Part shown: positions 9,098 to 16,831 of the stretch, piece after piece
Numbering within the stretch: the stretch's first letter is position 1
How the letters are laid out: each line of letters starts with the position of its first letter
Source: Pandoraea oxalativorans
GTDB lineage: Bacteria > Pseudomonadota > Gammaproteobacteria > Burkholderiales > Burkholderiaceae
DNA: 64,000 nt
NCBI RefSeq assembly: GCF_000972785.3
Contig: NZ_CP011253.3
Coordinates: 3,844,001-3,908,000 of the forward strand
Direction: 5' to 3'
Program-made: the position numbers and the translations under genes
The notes under the pieces: model-generated
Databases searched by the model: none
Seen by the model: the letters and a program-made list of their open reading frames with translations, nothing else
Told to the model about the DNA's origin: nothing

Positions 9098-9941
9098 GCG
9101 AGACTCCGGAAGCAGAAACAAAAGACACCGTAGACGGCACGGGCGAAGGGGCCGGATCCGGCTGGGCATGGAGCGGCGTTTCGTCGTCTGCGCCCCTGGT
9201 CAGCGATTGGGGCGCCTGCGTATAGGGCGCAGGCAACGTCAGCCAGAGCGGTTCGGACCGAGGCGGTCCACGACGCTTATGAAACTGCACGCCAAGGCGG
9301 CTCTCCTCTGCGACGACCAGTCCCAACCGTAATGGCGCTGCGGATGCGCTCGACACGGCCGTCGGTGGACGCATCACCCAGGTCAGTGTTTCACCACCGC
9401 CAGCAGCCACTTGAAGCCGCCGAAGCTGCTCGGGTGTCGCGGCCGGCAGCCAGGTCAACACCGCCCCGCAGCACGCACTCCTGAGCGCCTGCTCGGCGCA
9501 CCACAGCATGTCGCGATCCTCGGGCCTCATCCCCTGCCCCCCGCTCAGCCCACCCGCCCCGCGTCGCACCCGGGAGGTACGCGTTTGCCGGGACACCGAG
9601 GACGCTGTATAAGCCGGACGCATCACCACGCTCAGCCACCGCAGATCGATGCCCCATCCCGCCAGCGCCGGGGCATAGGGCAGCATCGGCGGTGCAATCA
9701 CCATCACCGGCTTTCCCGCCTGTGTCAGATCGCGCAACGCCGGTGCCAGCAAACGCCATTCACCGATGCCCGGACGATCGCTCAGCAGTTCCGTCACCGC
9801 GCCATGCGGCCACCCCGCGCCTGGCAGCTCGGCGTCGAGTGCGGCGTAACCGGTGGTATGGCCCGCGCGATGGCAATGCGCCAGCTCACTGGCACGCCAT
9901 AGCCCGGCAGGCAGAGGGGAGGAAAGCGGCAGGGTCATCAT
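9009..9941 (-). CDS. imuA: ImuA, SOS translesion synthesis accessory protein (RecA/SulA-like)
   Basis: A 310-residue protein with the ImuA N-terminus (LWRASELAHC, then TTGYAALDAELPGAGWPHGAVTELL) and a RecA-like core (VMVIAPPMLPYAPALAGWGID; WCAEQALRSACCGAVLTWLP). ImuA proteins are RecA-fold homologues that assist ImuB and DnaE2 in damage-induced mutagenesis. Two tandem ATGs begin the frame (9941 and 9938). A LexA box lies 11 bp upstream and a TATACT -10-like element overlaps its outer edge, so repression should be direct. First gene of the cassette. The C-terminal ~30 residues are encoded within the imuB overlap and are poorly conserved in character. Confidence 0.9.
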   Translation of the reverse strand: MMTLPLSSPLPAGLWRASELAHCHRAGHTTGYAALDAELPGAGWPHGAVTELLSDRPGIGEWRLLAPALRDLTQAGKPVMVIAPPMLPYAPALAGWGIDLRWLSVVMRPAYTASSVSRQTRTSRVRRGAGGLSGGQGMRPEDRDMLWCAEQALRSACCGAVLTWLPAATPEQLRRLQVAAGGGETLTWVMRPPTAVSSASAAPLRLGLVVAEESRLGVQFHKRRGPPRSEPLWLTLPAPYTQAPQSLTRGADDETPLHAQPDPAPSPVPSTVSFVSASGVSHGLLDRPASALSVARDRLAAHLTPVAHTG

Positions 9942-9952
9942 GCGCCTGAATA

Positions 9953-9968
9953 CTGTATGAATATACAG
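9953..9968. promoter_or_regulatory. LexA (SOS) box of the imuA-imuB-dnaE2 operon
   Basis: CTGTATGAATATACAG matches the LexA consensus CTGT-N8-ACAG with near-perfect dyad symmetry. On the minus strand TATACT, a plausible -10 element, overlaps its upstream edge and imuA starts 11 bp downstream. It lies between divergent imuA and the Nramp gene, whose start is ~120 bp away on the other side. Confidence 0.93.
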
Positions 9969-10085
9969 TATAGCAGTTCATTTACCGTCGACGGCATCTT
10001 CAGGGGTGGACCGTCACACTGATCTCGCTTGCAGGCGAACGTCGGCCCGGCTAACGTGAGCGTCATTGCACGAATCCCTTCCTTC

Positions 10086-11396
10086 ATGCCGCTCCCCACT
10101 ACCGCCACCGCGCCCTTCTGCCCTGCCGAGGTCAAAGGCAGCATCGTCATCGACGCGCGCCAGTCGCGCTGGACCAAACTCAAACGCTTCGCCGGCCCCG
10201 GACTGCTCGTCGCCATCGGCTACATGGATCCCGGCAACTGGGCGACGGACATTCAGGCAGGATCGCAATTCGGCTACTCGCTGCTTTGGGTCGTGGCGCT
10301 CTCGAGTCTCGCCGCCATCTTTTTGCAGATGCTGGCAGCGCGTCTGGGACTGGTCGCCCGACGCGATCTTGCGCAGGCCAGCTACGAACGCTACGGTCGC
10401 ACGGGCCGTTTTGTCCAATGGATCACGGCCGAGATTTCCATCATTGCGTGCGATATCGCCGAAGTGCTCGGCTGCGCTCTGGCCTTCAAGCTGCTGCTGG
10501 GCGTACCCATCGCGTGGGGGATCGTGCTCACCGCGCTCGACACGATGATCGTGCTGGGACTACAGGGCAAAGGCTTCCGTCAGATCGAAGCCATCGTTTT
10601 CGGATTGATCGGCACAATGGCGTTCTGCTTCATCGCACAGGTCGCGATGGTGCCGCCCGACTGGCACGCGGTGGCCGCAGGTCTTGTCCCGGGCGCGCCC
10701 AGTCACGACCGGCGCGACGCCATCGTATTGGCGCTGGGCATCGTCGGCGCGACGATCATGCCGCACAACCTGTACCTGCACTCTTCCGTCGTGCAGACCC
10801 GACGGGTCGTCGGCGGCAAGCGCGGCGACGTGCACGACACGCTCGCGTTAGTGCGCATCGATACCTGGGTCTCGCTGCTGATCGCCATGTGCGTGAATGC
10901 GGCCATTCTGATTCTTGCTGGCTCCGTCTTTCATGCCAGCGGCCAGACCAACGTCACCGATATCGAGCAGGCATATCAGTTGATCACGCCGATTGCGGGG
11001 GGTGCTGCCGCCTTCATGTTCGGCATCGCCTTGCTCGCGTCGGGACAAAGTTCGACACTGACGGGCACCATCGCCGGACAAGTCATCATGGACGGCTTCC
11101 TGCACTTGAAGATTCCGTGCTATCAGCGCCGACTGATTACGCGCGGACTCGCACTCGTGCCCGCGCTGATCGGGGTACTGTGGCTTGGCGACGGCGCAGT
11201 GGGCAAACTGCTCGTGTGGAGTCAGGTGCTGCTCAGCCTGCAACTGCCGTTTGCCATGTGGCCGCTCATTCGCTCGGTCAGCGATGCGCGTGTGATGAAC
11301 GGCAATACGATCGGGCGTCCGACGCAGGTGTTCGCGTGGTGCCTTTTCGCCGTCATCACTGCAACCAACCTGTTGCTGATCTTCGGGCTGGGCTGA
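10086..11396 (+). CDS. mntH: Nramp-family Mn2+/Fe2+ : H+ symporter
   Basis: A 436-residue divalent-metal transporter of the inner membrane. The Nramp hallmarks are present: DPGNWATD in TM1 (metal-binding Asp and Asn) and MPHNLYLHS in TM6 (the Met-Pro-His motif), with about 11 hydrophobic helices. The open frame extends upstream through TTG 10029 and GTG 10056, but family N-termini and the first metal-binding helix fit the ATG at 10086 best; no strong ribosome site settles it. Divergent from the SOS operon, so the intergenic LexA box is near its promoter. A yybP-ykoY-controlled Mn exporter lies elsewhere in the window. No terminator with a good U-run is visible downstream. Confidence 0.9.
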   Translation: MPLPTTATAPFCPAEVKGSIVIDARQSRWTKLKRFAGPGLLVAIGYMDPGNWATDIQAGSQFGYSLLWVVALSSLAAIFLQMLAARLGLVARRDLAQASYERYGRTGRFVQWITAEISIIACDIAEVLGCALAFKLLLGVPIAWGIVLTALDTMIVLGLQGKGFRQIEAIVFGLIGTMAFCFIAQVAMVPPDWHAVAAGLVPGAPSHDRRDAIVLALGIVGATIMPHNLYLHSSVVQTRRVVGGKRGDVHDTLALVRIDTWVSLLIAMCVNAAILILAGSVFHASGQTNVTDIEQAYQLITPIAGGAAAFMFGIALLASGQSSTLTGTIAGQVIMDGFLHLKIPCYQRRLITRGLALVPALIGVLWLGDGAVGKLLVWSQVLLSLQLPFAMWPLIRSVSDARVMNGNTIGRPTQVFAWCLFAVITATNLLLIFGLG

Positions 11397-11488
11397 GATC
11401 GGCCAATGTCGACAGAAATGTCTCCAGACGATAGGGAAACTCACAAACTGCGGCGCCATTCCAGACGCGCCGCCGTCTCGTTTTCAAC

Positions 11489-11965
11489 TTACAAACCGAG
11501 ATCGCTCAACCCCGGATGGTCGTCGGGGCGACGCCCTTGCGGCCAGCGAAACAGCCGCTCATTCTCGGCAATGCGCGAATCGTTGATGCTGGCATGGCGC
11601 ACGGCCATCAGCCCCTGCGCATCGAACTCCCAGTTCTCGTTGCCATACGAGCGGAACCAGTTACCCGAGTCGTCCCGCCATTCGTAGGCGAACCGCACCG
11701 CGATGCGGCTCTCGGCGAACGCCCACAACTCCTTGATAAGTCGATAGTCGAGTTCGCGCTGCCATTTGCGTGTCAGGAACTCGACGATCTGCTCACGCCC
11801 ACGAGGAAACTCCGCACGGTTTCGCCAGCGGCTATCGACCGTATAAGCCAACGCAACTCGCGCCGGATCACGCGAGTTCCAGCCATCCTCGGCCATGCGA
11901 ACTTTCTGAATTGCGGTCTCCCGGGTGAACGGCGGAAACGGCGGGCGTGCTTCAATATCTGCCAC
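11489..11965 (-). CDS. DUF1348 (NTF2-like/SnoaL superfamily) protein
   Basis: A 158-residue soluble protein of the DUF1348 family: [24 protein letters not shown], then [31 protein letters not shown], and [25 protein letters not shown]. The fold is expected to be an NTF2-like cone; no enzymatic role is established. The start is placed at GTG 11965 because a GGAG ribosome site lies 7 nt upstream and the family begins at about this point; the longer open frame to 12058 lacks such a site. It is convergent with the Nramp gene and divergent from the CsgG-type lipoprotein gene. Confidence 0.8.
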   Translation of the reverse strand: MADIEARPPFPPFTRETAIQKVRMAEDGWNSRDPARVALAYTVDSRWRNRAEFPRGREQIVEFLTRKWQRELDYRLIKELWAFAESRIAVRFAYEWRDDSGNWFRSYGNENWEFDAQGLMAVRHASINDSRIAENERLFRWPQGRRPDDHPGLSDLGL

Positions 11966-12224
11966 GGCGATGCTCCTATCAGAAACGTGAGGGGAACGAC
12001 TTCCCGAGTGTATCGCCAAGCCACATTCGCCGCTTGGCTCGGGGTCCGTAGGACGCAAGTGGGCGTCACAACGCGTCGAAAACGCGTGCTACCATCAGCC
12101 CCCCTTACCAACGCTTACTACGAGCGATAAACAGCTTTAAAGAGGTAAGGGCTTCAGATGTCCGCTTCGGACCGGTGCCACAACGCATCACCCGGCGGGT
12201 AACAACACACTCAGGGGTATCACC

Positions 12225-12908
12225 GTGCAGAAAAGGAAGTCCAGCATTGCGCTGCTCAGCGCTGCCATGCTCTCTGTGGCCGTGCTCGGCGGTTGCGCCA
12301 CCGAAAGCTCGCGTACCGTGGAAGTCGCCAAGGTCGAGAGTGCCAGCCGTCCGTACGTTGGCGTGCGCACGCCGATCGCTGTCGGTAAGTTCGACAACCG
12401 TTCCGCGTACATGCGCGGCGTTTTTTCCGATAACGTCGACCGCCTCGGCAGCCAGGCCAAGACGATTCTGATAACCCATCTGCAACAGACCCAGCGCTTC
12501 AACGTGCTCGACCGCGACAACATGGCCGAGATCCGTCAGGAAGCCGACATCAAGAAGACGCAACAGACGCTCAAGGGCGCCGATTACGTGATCACCGGCG
12601 ATGTGGTCGAGTTCGGGCGCAAGGAAGTGGGCGACAAGCAACTGTTCGGCATTCTCGGCCGTGGCCGCGAGCAGATCGCTTACGCAAAGGTCAACCTGAA
12701 CGTCGTCGATATCGCGACGTCGGAGGTTGTCTACTCGAGCGGCGGCGCGGGCGAATTCGCACTCTCCAATCGCGAAGTCATCGGCTTCGGCGGTACTGCG
12801 GGCTACGACTCCACGCTCAATGGCAAGGTGCTTGACCTCGCCATGCGCGAAGCCGTCGACAAGCTCGTCGCCGGCATCGAGAGCGGTGCCTGGAAGCCGG
12901 GCAAGTAA
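12225..12908 (+). CDS. CsgG/HfaB-family outer-membrane lipoprotein
   Basis: A 227-residue lipoprotein. The signal peptide ends in a lipobox (VAVLGGC, Cys about residue 24). The mature part resembles the CsgG family: VGVRTPIAVGKFDNRSAYMRGVFSD, then ILITHLQQTQRFNVLDRDNMAEIRQE and GADYVITGDVVEFGRKE. CsgG of curli systems is an outer-membrane secretion channel, but shorter relatives such as this one have no proven pore function. GTG start with an AGGGG site 5 nt upstream. It is the first of three co-directed lipoprotein genes (with DUF4810 and DUF799), a set known from other beta- and gammaproteobacteria and thought to act together at the envelope. Confidence 0.85.
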   Translation: MQKRKSSIALLSAAMLSVAVLGGCATESSRTVEVAKVESASRPYVGVRTPIAVGKFDNRSAYMRGVFSDNVDRLGSQAKTILITHLQQTQRFNVLDRDNMAEIRQEADIKKTQQTLKGADYVITGDVVEFGRKEVGDKQLFGILGRGREQIAYAKVNLNVVDIATSEVVYSSGGAGEFALSNREVIGFGGTAGYDSTLNGKVLDLAMREAVDKLVAGIESGAWKPGK

Positions 12909-12940
12909 GCGCACCGACACCCTTTTTTGCAGCATGCCGT

Positions 12941-12962
12941 AGCGCGTGATTCGTCACGCGCT
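12941..12962. repeat. Perfect hairpin between the first and second lipoprotein genes
   Basis: AGCGCGTGA-TTCG-TCACGCGCT, a 9-bp stem with a UUCG-type tetraloop that would be very stable in RNA. No U-run follows, so it is more likely an RNA-processing or stability element than a terminator. Confidence 0.6.
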
Positions 12963-13048
12963 CGACCTTGCACGTCATAGGTGAGCGCGTACCGATCGCA
13001 GGCACCGAACGCGCAGGTCACGGCATGCCCGTCAGGACTTCTATTGTC

Positions 13049-13498
13049 ATGAATCGCACGTTCTCGTCCGGTCGCATCGATGGCATCGATGGCATCGATG
13101 GCATCGCCGACACTCATCGCCTCAACGGCATCCGCCGTTATGGTCGAATCGCCGTCGCAGCCATCGCCGGCAGCGTCATCCTCGCACTCTCCGGCTGCGC
13201 CACACCGCCCAAGCCGCTGTACGACTGGGAAGGCTACCAGCCGCAAGTCTACGAATACTTCAAGGGCGAATCGAAGGAAGCCCAGATCATTGCGCTGGAG
13301 CGCGATCTGGAGAAGATCAAGGCATCCAATCACGCTGCGCCCCCCGGGTATCACGCTCACCTCGGCCTGCTCTACGCCTCGGTCGGCAAGTCCGACAAGA
13401 TGGTCGAAGAGTTCCAGATCGAAAAGCAACTGTTCCCCGAATCGGCCAGCTACATCGACTTCCTGCTTAAGAACAAGACCCCGGAGGCCAAGCAATGA
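13049..13498 (+). CDS. DUF4810 lipoprotein
   Basis: A 149-residue lipoprotein with lipobox LALSGC followed by ATPPKPLYDWEGYQPQVYEYFKG, the conserved start of DUF4810. A helical TPR-like segment follows (EAQIIALERDLEKIKASN; GYHAHLGLLYASVGKSDKMVEEFQIEKQLFPES). The start is set at ATG 13049; the open frame extends to a TTG at 12968 without a ribosome site. The pre-signal region is unusually long and includes an Ile-Asp-Gly repeat made by a 9-bp tandem repeat. The stop overlaps the next start as ATGA, indicating coupled translation with the DUF799 gene. Confidence 0.85.
   Translation: MNRTFSSGRIDGIDGIDGIADTHRLNGIRRYGRIAVAAIAGSVILALSGCATPPKPLYDWEGYQPQVYEYFKGESKEAQIIALERDLEKIKASNHAAPPGYHAHLGLLYASVGKSDKMVEEFQIEKQLFPESASYIDFLLKNKTPEAKQ
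13074..13109 (+). repeat. 9-bp tandem repeat (GCATCGATG x3 plus a degenerate unit)
   Basis: Three identical copies of GCATCGATG and a fourth partial unit, in frame, coding an Ile-Asp-Gly triplet repeat ahead of the signal peptide of the DUF4810 lipoprotein. Being a multiple of three, copy-number change would alter length without shifting the frame. Confidence 0.85.
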
Positions 13499-14160
13499 TC
13501 GCCCGACTCTGCAAATGGATGGCCGTCGCCGCACTGGCCGCCCTGATGACCGGCTGCGCTGTGCATCAGGCCAAGCCGTATGACTACACCGCGTTCAAGG
13601 AAAGCAAGCCGAAGTCGATTCTCGTGCTGCCGCCGCTCAACGAATCGCCGGATATCGACGCGACCTACAGCGTGCTCTCGCAAGTGACGGTGCCGCTGGG
13701 CGAAGCCGGTTACTACGTGATGCCGGTGACGCTGGTCGACGAGTCGTTCCGTCAAAACGGCCTGACCGTCGCCGGTGACATCCATCAGGTCAGCCCGGCC
13801 AAGCTGCGTGAGATCTTCGGTGCGGACGCTGCGCTCTACATCAAGATCAATCAGTACGGCACGAAATACATGGTGCTCGACAGCGCCACCGTCGTGACGG
13901 TCTCGGCCGAACTCATCGATCTGCGTAACGGTGCGAAGCTGTGGAGCGGTGCGGCCAGCGCGTCGAACAATGAGGGCAATAACAGCGGTGGCGGCGGGTT
14001 GATCGGCATGCTGGTCACGGCGGCCGTCAAGCAGATCGTCAACAGCGTGTCGAACGCCGGTTATACGGTCGCAGGCACAGCCAATGCGCGACTGCTGTCC
14101 GCCGGACGTCCCAACGGCATGCTCTACGGTCCGCGTTCGCCGAAGTACGGCACCGACTGA
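13495..14160 (+). CDS. DUF799 / GNA1162-family lipoprotein
   Basis: A 221-residue lipoprotein: signal peptide with lipobox AALMTGC, then HQAKPYDYTAFKESKPKSILVLPPLNESPDI, the typical DUF799 opening. The core includes GEAGYYVMPVTLVDESFRQNG and LREIFGADAALYIKINQYG, with a Gly/Asn-rich linker near residue 165 (NNEGNNSGGGG). Neisserial GNA1162 belongs to this family and is an outer-membrane-linked dimer structurally related to TolB N-terminal and curli-type accessory domains. It is the third gene of the lipoprotein trio and begins inside the stop codon of DUF4810, which supports a joint complex. Function is not established. Confidence 0.87.
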   Translation: MIARLCKWMAVAALAALMTGCAVHQAKPYDYTAFKESKPKSILVLPPLNESPDIDATYSVLSQVTVPLGEAGYYVMPVTLVDESFRQNGLTVAGDIHQVSPAKLREIFGADAALYIKINQYGTKYMVLDSATVVTVSAELIDLRNGAKLWSGAASASNNEGNNSGGGGLIGMLVTAAVKQIVNSVSNAGYTVAGTANARLLSAGRPNGMLYGPRSPKYGTD

Positions 14161-14282
14161 CCGGGCAATCCGATCAGCGCCGGTCAGCGCCGGGGAGTGA
14201 CCGGCACTGACCGGCACGTCTTAAGACGCGATCCACGTCGCCGCCAAGTCCAGCGCTGCGCGGCGACGACTTACACTCACTA

Positions 14283-14596
14283 ATGCCCGGCGCTCACATC
14301 ACCAACGTCGTTCAGACCGGCAGCACACGCAAGTGGGTCAACGAGTCCGGTGGATCGCTCAATGCGACGAGCGATAACTAAGGCAACATCGGATCGGGCG
14401 GACGCAGTGTGCAGGTCGCACATGCGACCTGCACCTGGTCCGTCAACGACAACGGCTCGTATTGCGTCAACCTGGAATGGCGAGCGCTCACCGAAACTGG
14501 TGCCGCTTCATGTTCAAGGTGGGCGACAAGTACTACGGCGTCACCTCTCTGGCCAACGGAGCGGCGATCGCGACCGAGTGCAGCATCGAAAAATGA
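14283..14596 (+). pseudogene. Decayed small gene, DUF995-like
   Basis: Reading from ATG 14283 gives a coherent sequence (TRKWVNESGGSLNATSDN) interrupted by a TAA at 14379. The frame then continues with CTWSVNDNGSYCVNLEW. About 30 bases later it has to shift to the frame beginning near 14495 to give WCRFMFKVGDKYYGV and a stop at 14594-14596. The pattern of a 'GGSL', a 'WSVxxxGxYCV' and a 'WCRFxFKxGDKYYGV' block resembles DUF995-type proteins. One internal stop plus one frameshift indicate a pseudogene. Family assignment is from memory of the pattern and is tentative. Confidence 0.5.
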
Positions 14597-14634
14597 TCTG
14601 ATGCGACGACGCGATGGCGACGCCGTAAACGACA

Positions 14635-14657
14635 AAGCCCGCCAAATTGGCGGGCTT
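14635..14657. terminator. Hairpin terminator, better on the minus strand
   Basis: AAGCCCGCCA-AAT-TGGCGGGCTT, a perfect 10-bp stem. On the minus strand it is followed by TTGTCGTTT, so it probably ends transcription of the DUF3563 gene; on the plus strand it follows the decayed gene but lacks a U-run. Confidence 0.65.
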
Positions 14658-14813
14658 GTGTGGCCAATCCCGGAACAGCGGGAATGGCGTCCGGACTCAC
14701 GGTTGGGCGCCGTCGCACGTCATCACAACGATGACGGGAATCGCCCGATAAGACGATCGACTTGCCTGGTTGCGCCAGCAGCGACCGCTCGTCCGGAAGG
14801 ACTTCTGACTTAC

Positions 14814-14954
14814 TTAGTAACCGGCGGTTTCGAGCGCGCGGATACGTTGTTCCAGCTCAATGATGTCCTTCGACTCAGCCAGGAATGCTTCACGACGACG
14901 GCGCTCAGCAGTTTCAAACCAAGTGTTCACGACTTCAAACAGGGCGGCAAACAT
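14814..14954 (-). CDS. DUF3563 micro-protein
   Basis: A 46-residue protein beginning MFAALFEVVNTWFETAERRR and ending with a coiled, charged helix (DIIELEQRIRALETAGY). This is the typical layout of DUF3563, a micro-protein family common in Burkholderiales: an amphipathic N-terminus, an Arg-rich patch and a C-terminal E-x2-IRALE helix. GGAG lies 7 nt before the ATG and a TATAAT element lies about 48 bp upstream on the same strand, so the gene has its own promoter. Function is unknown; the N-terminal amphipathic helix suggests membrane association. Confidence 0.82.
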   Translation of the reverse strand: MFAALFEVVNTWFETAERRRREAFLAESKDIIELEQRIRALETAGY

Positions 14955-15001
14955 GACGTTTCTCCAATTCATTAGTGTGCTGCATCGCAGCAGTGCTTCG
15001 C

Positions 15002-15007
15002 ATTATA
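15002..15007 (-). promoter_or_regulatory. -10 element (TATAAT) for the DUF3563 gene
   Basis: A perfect TATAAT on the minus strand, about 48 bp before the DUF3563 start codon. No convincing -35 hexamer is present at 16-18 bp. The upstream DNA contains imperfect arms GGTTTTCCC / GGGAAAAACC and TATAGGG / CCCCTATA that could bind a regulator. Confidence 0.55.
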
Positions 15008-15039
15008 TAGGGTTTTCCCGTTAAGGGTTAGCCCCTATA

Positions 15040-15192
15040 TGGGAAAAACCAACAAATTCTGCTAGAGCATCACTTCGAATGGAGTCAATTCCAAACAATA
15101 ATATTAAAAATCAACAACATAAGCAAAAATCAAAACACCAAAACGACCGCCTGCGGCATGCCGTCGCACGGCACAATCAAAATTCGAAAGAC
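15040..15192. other. AT-rich intergenic stretch
   Basis: From about 15045 to 15155 the DNA is dominated by A (AATAATATTAAAAATC and similar), a sharp contrast to the surrounding high-GC sequence. No ORF of note. It could be an upstream activating or nucleoid-protein binding region, or a scar of transferred DNA. I see no further elements. Confidence 0.5.
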
Positions 15193-15217
15193 AAAAAAAG
15201 CGCCGCTGTTGCGGCGC
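15193..15217 (-). terminator. Rho-independent terminator for cueR
   Basis: On the minus strand GCGCCGC-AACA-GCGGCGC is followed by seven T. It lies about 70 bp downstream of the cueR stop codon, a strong intrinsic terminator. Confidence 0.85.
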
Positions 15218-15289
15218 GCCATCCAGAAAAATAAAGCTTGTCATGGGACGGGTCCGTACCGTCCCGCGACTGACGCGACCTCGGCATCC

Positions 15290-15844
15290 TTACGGCCCGT
15301 GGCGCGCGACCTGGGGGTCACCGTCGCCTGCCGCCCCGCCGCTGGGTGCCCCCGCGGTCGAAGTGGTCGACACGGCACCCGATTGTGTCGCGGTGCCGCA
15401 AGTGGCCTCTGCATCCGTCGCGCAATCGCGCTTTGCTGCCAGATTGCCGGGCAGATCCGCCGACGCCAGCCCTTCCAGAATCGGGCAGTCAGGGCGGTCG
15501 TCGCCGTGGCAATGCATCGCAAGATGCGAGAGCGTGTCGCGCATGGCGACCAGTTCGCCGATGCGCTGGTTAAGTTCGTCCACATGGGACTGCGCAAGCG
15601 CCTTGACTTGCGCGCTGGAGCGGCCCCGGTCCTGCCAGAGCGCCAGCAACTGGCGAATCTGGTCGATACCGAAACCGAGCCGACGCGCCTGACGAATGAA
15701 CCGGAGCAGATGCAGATCCTGCTCGCCATATCGTCGGTAACCTGCCTCGGAGCGAGGGCTCGGAGGCATCAGGCCGATACTCTCGTAGTACCGGATCATC
15801 TTGGCCGTTACGCCGCTGGCCTGCGCCGCTTGTCCGATGTTCAT
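15290..15844 (-). CDS. cueR: CueR, Cu(I)-responsive MerR-family activator
   Basis: A 184-residue MerR regulator. The N-terminal winged HTH (MNIGQAAQASGVTAKMIRYYE; GYRRYGEQDLHLL) is followed by the dimerisation helix and the metal loop CHGDDRPDC. The two cysteines fall at residues 112 and 120, the same positions that bind Cu(I) in E. coli CueR, so monovalent copper sensing is well supported. The ~45-residue tail after the metal loop is longer than in E. coli and is Ala/Gly/Thr-rich. Two promoters with the CueR-type 19-bp spacer occur nearby, before copA and copZ. The gene follows an EEP-family gene by 7 bp and may share its transcript. Confidence 0.93.
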   Translation of the reverse strand: MNIGQAAQASGVTAKMIRYYESIGLMPPSPRSEAGYRRYGEQDLHLLRFIRQARRLGFGIDQIRQLLALWQDRGRSSAQVKALAQSHVDELNQRIGELVAMRDTLSHLAMHCHGDDRPDCPILEGLASADLPGNLAAKRDCATDAEATCGTATQSGAVSTTSTAGAPSGGAAGDGDPQVARHGP

Positions 15845-15851
15845 GGCTACC

Positions 15852-16670
15852 TCACTGGGGGGAACGAGGGTTGAACGACGGGAGAGAGAAACCGTTCATG
15901 TCCTTTTCGGTATCCGACGGCACGAGTCGGGCACTGATCGGCGCATGATCGGAAATCCGTGACCAGGGGCGCCCGTGCAAGACTTGCGCCCCTTCGATAT
16001 GAAAGCCGCGTGCGTAAATGCGGTCAAGTCGCAACAGCGGCAATCCACTCGGAAAACTGCGTGCCGGACGTCCGGCACTGTTTTGAAACACCTCCGTCAA
16101 CGCCAGCTTGTCGGCCAGCAAACGGTCCGCCTGATTGCTCCAGTCGTTGAAATCGCCCGCGATGATCAGCGGCGCATCCGCAGGAATGGCATCGGCCACC
16201 CGCTCCGTCAACATTTCGAACTGACGCCGACGCCCCTGCCCTGCGAGCGACAAATGCACGCAGAGACAGTGCAGCGGCTGAGGCAGCCCCGGCACGGCGA
16301 TTTCGCAATGAAGCATGCCCCGCTTCTCGAAACTATAGGTCGTGATGTCGTGATTGTCCGATTTGACGATCGGATAACGACTCAAAATCGCATTGCCGTG
16401 GTGCCCATGCTCATAGACCACATTGCGTCCGTAAGCATGATCGCGCCACATCGCGCCTGCCAGAAACTCGTGTTGAGGCTGTACCGGCCAGTTGGTGTGG
16501 CGCACCGCGTGTCGCTGATGCATGCCCTGCACTTCCTGCAGGAAGACGAGATCCGGTGCGAGCCCCTCCAGCCCCGCGCGCAGTTCGTGGACGCGCAAGC
16601 GGTTGAACGCGGAAAAGCCCTTGTGGATGTTGTAACTCGCAATATGCAGACTATTCATAGGCGGCAGCAT
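15852..16670 (-). CDS. Endonuclease/exonuclease/phosphatase (EEP) family hydrolase
   Basis: A 272-residue metal-dependent hydrolase of the EEP superfamily. Visible motifs: IASYNIHKGF near the N-terminus (metal-binding Asn), LVFLQEVQG (catalytic Glu), CLCVHLSLAGQGRRRQ, LIIAGDFNDW (Asp and Asn), RLDRIYARG and ISDHAPI (catalytic Asp-His). Substrate could be DNA, a phospholipid or another phosphodiester; the short cytosolic form resembles many beta-proteobacterial proteins of unknown substrate. Start uncertain between ATG 16670 and ATG 16658 (MNSLHIASYN); the only GGAG is poorly spaced for both. It lies just upstream of cueR on the same strand. Confidence 0.85.
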   Translation of the reverse strand: MLPPMNSLHIASYNIHKGFSAFNRLRVHELRAGLEGLAPDLVFLQEVQGMHQRHAVRHTNWPVQPQHEFLAGAMWRDHAYGRNVVYEHGHHGNAILSRYPIVKSDNHDITTYSFEKRGMLHCEIAVPGLPQPLHCLCVHLSLAGQGRRRQFEMLTERVADAIPADAPLIIAGDFNDWSNQADRLLADKLALTEVFQNSAGRPARSFPSGLPLLRLDRIYARGFHIEGAQVLHGRPWSRISDHAPISARLVPSDTEKDMNGFSLPSFNPRSPQ

Positions 16671-16831
16671 TGACTCCGTGCCAGAAGACAGACGATATCA
16701 CCTAGATGATGTCGCTTTCGGCGAATTTCAAGTCAGGTGAAATCCGGGCGACGCATCGGAAGGTTGCTTCCAGTACGTCGCCCCCGATCGTTTCATTATG
16801 CGCCGTTCACCTTATGCCCGTGGGAACCCTC

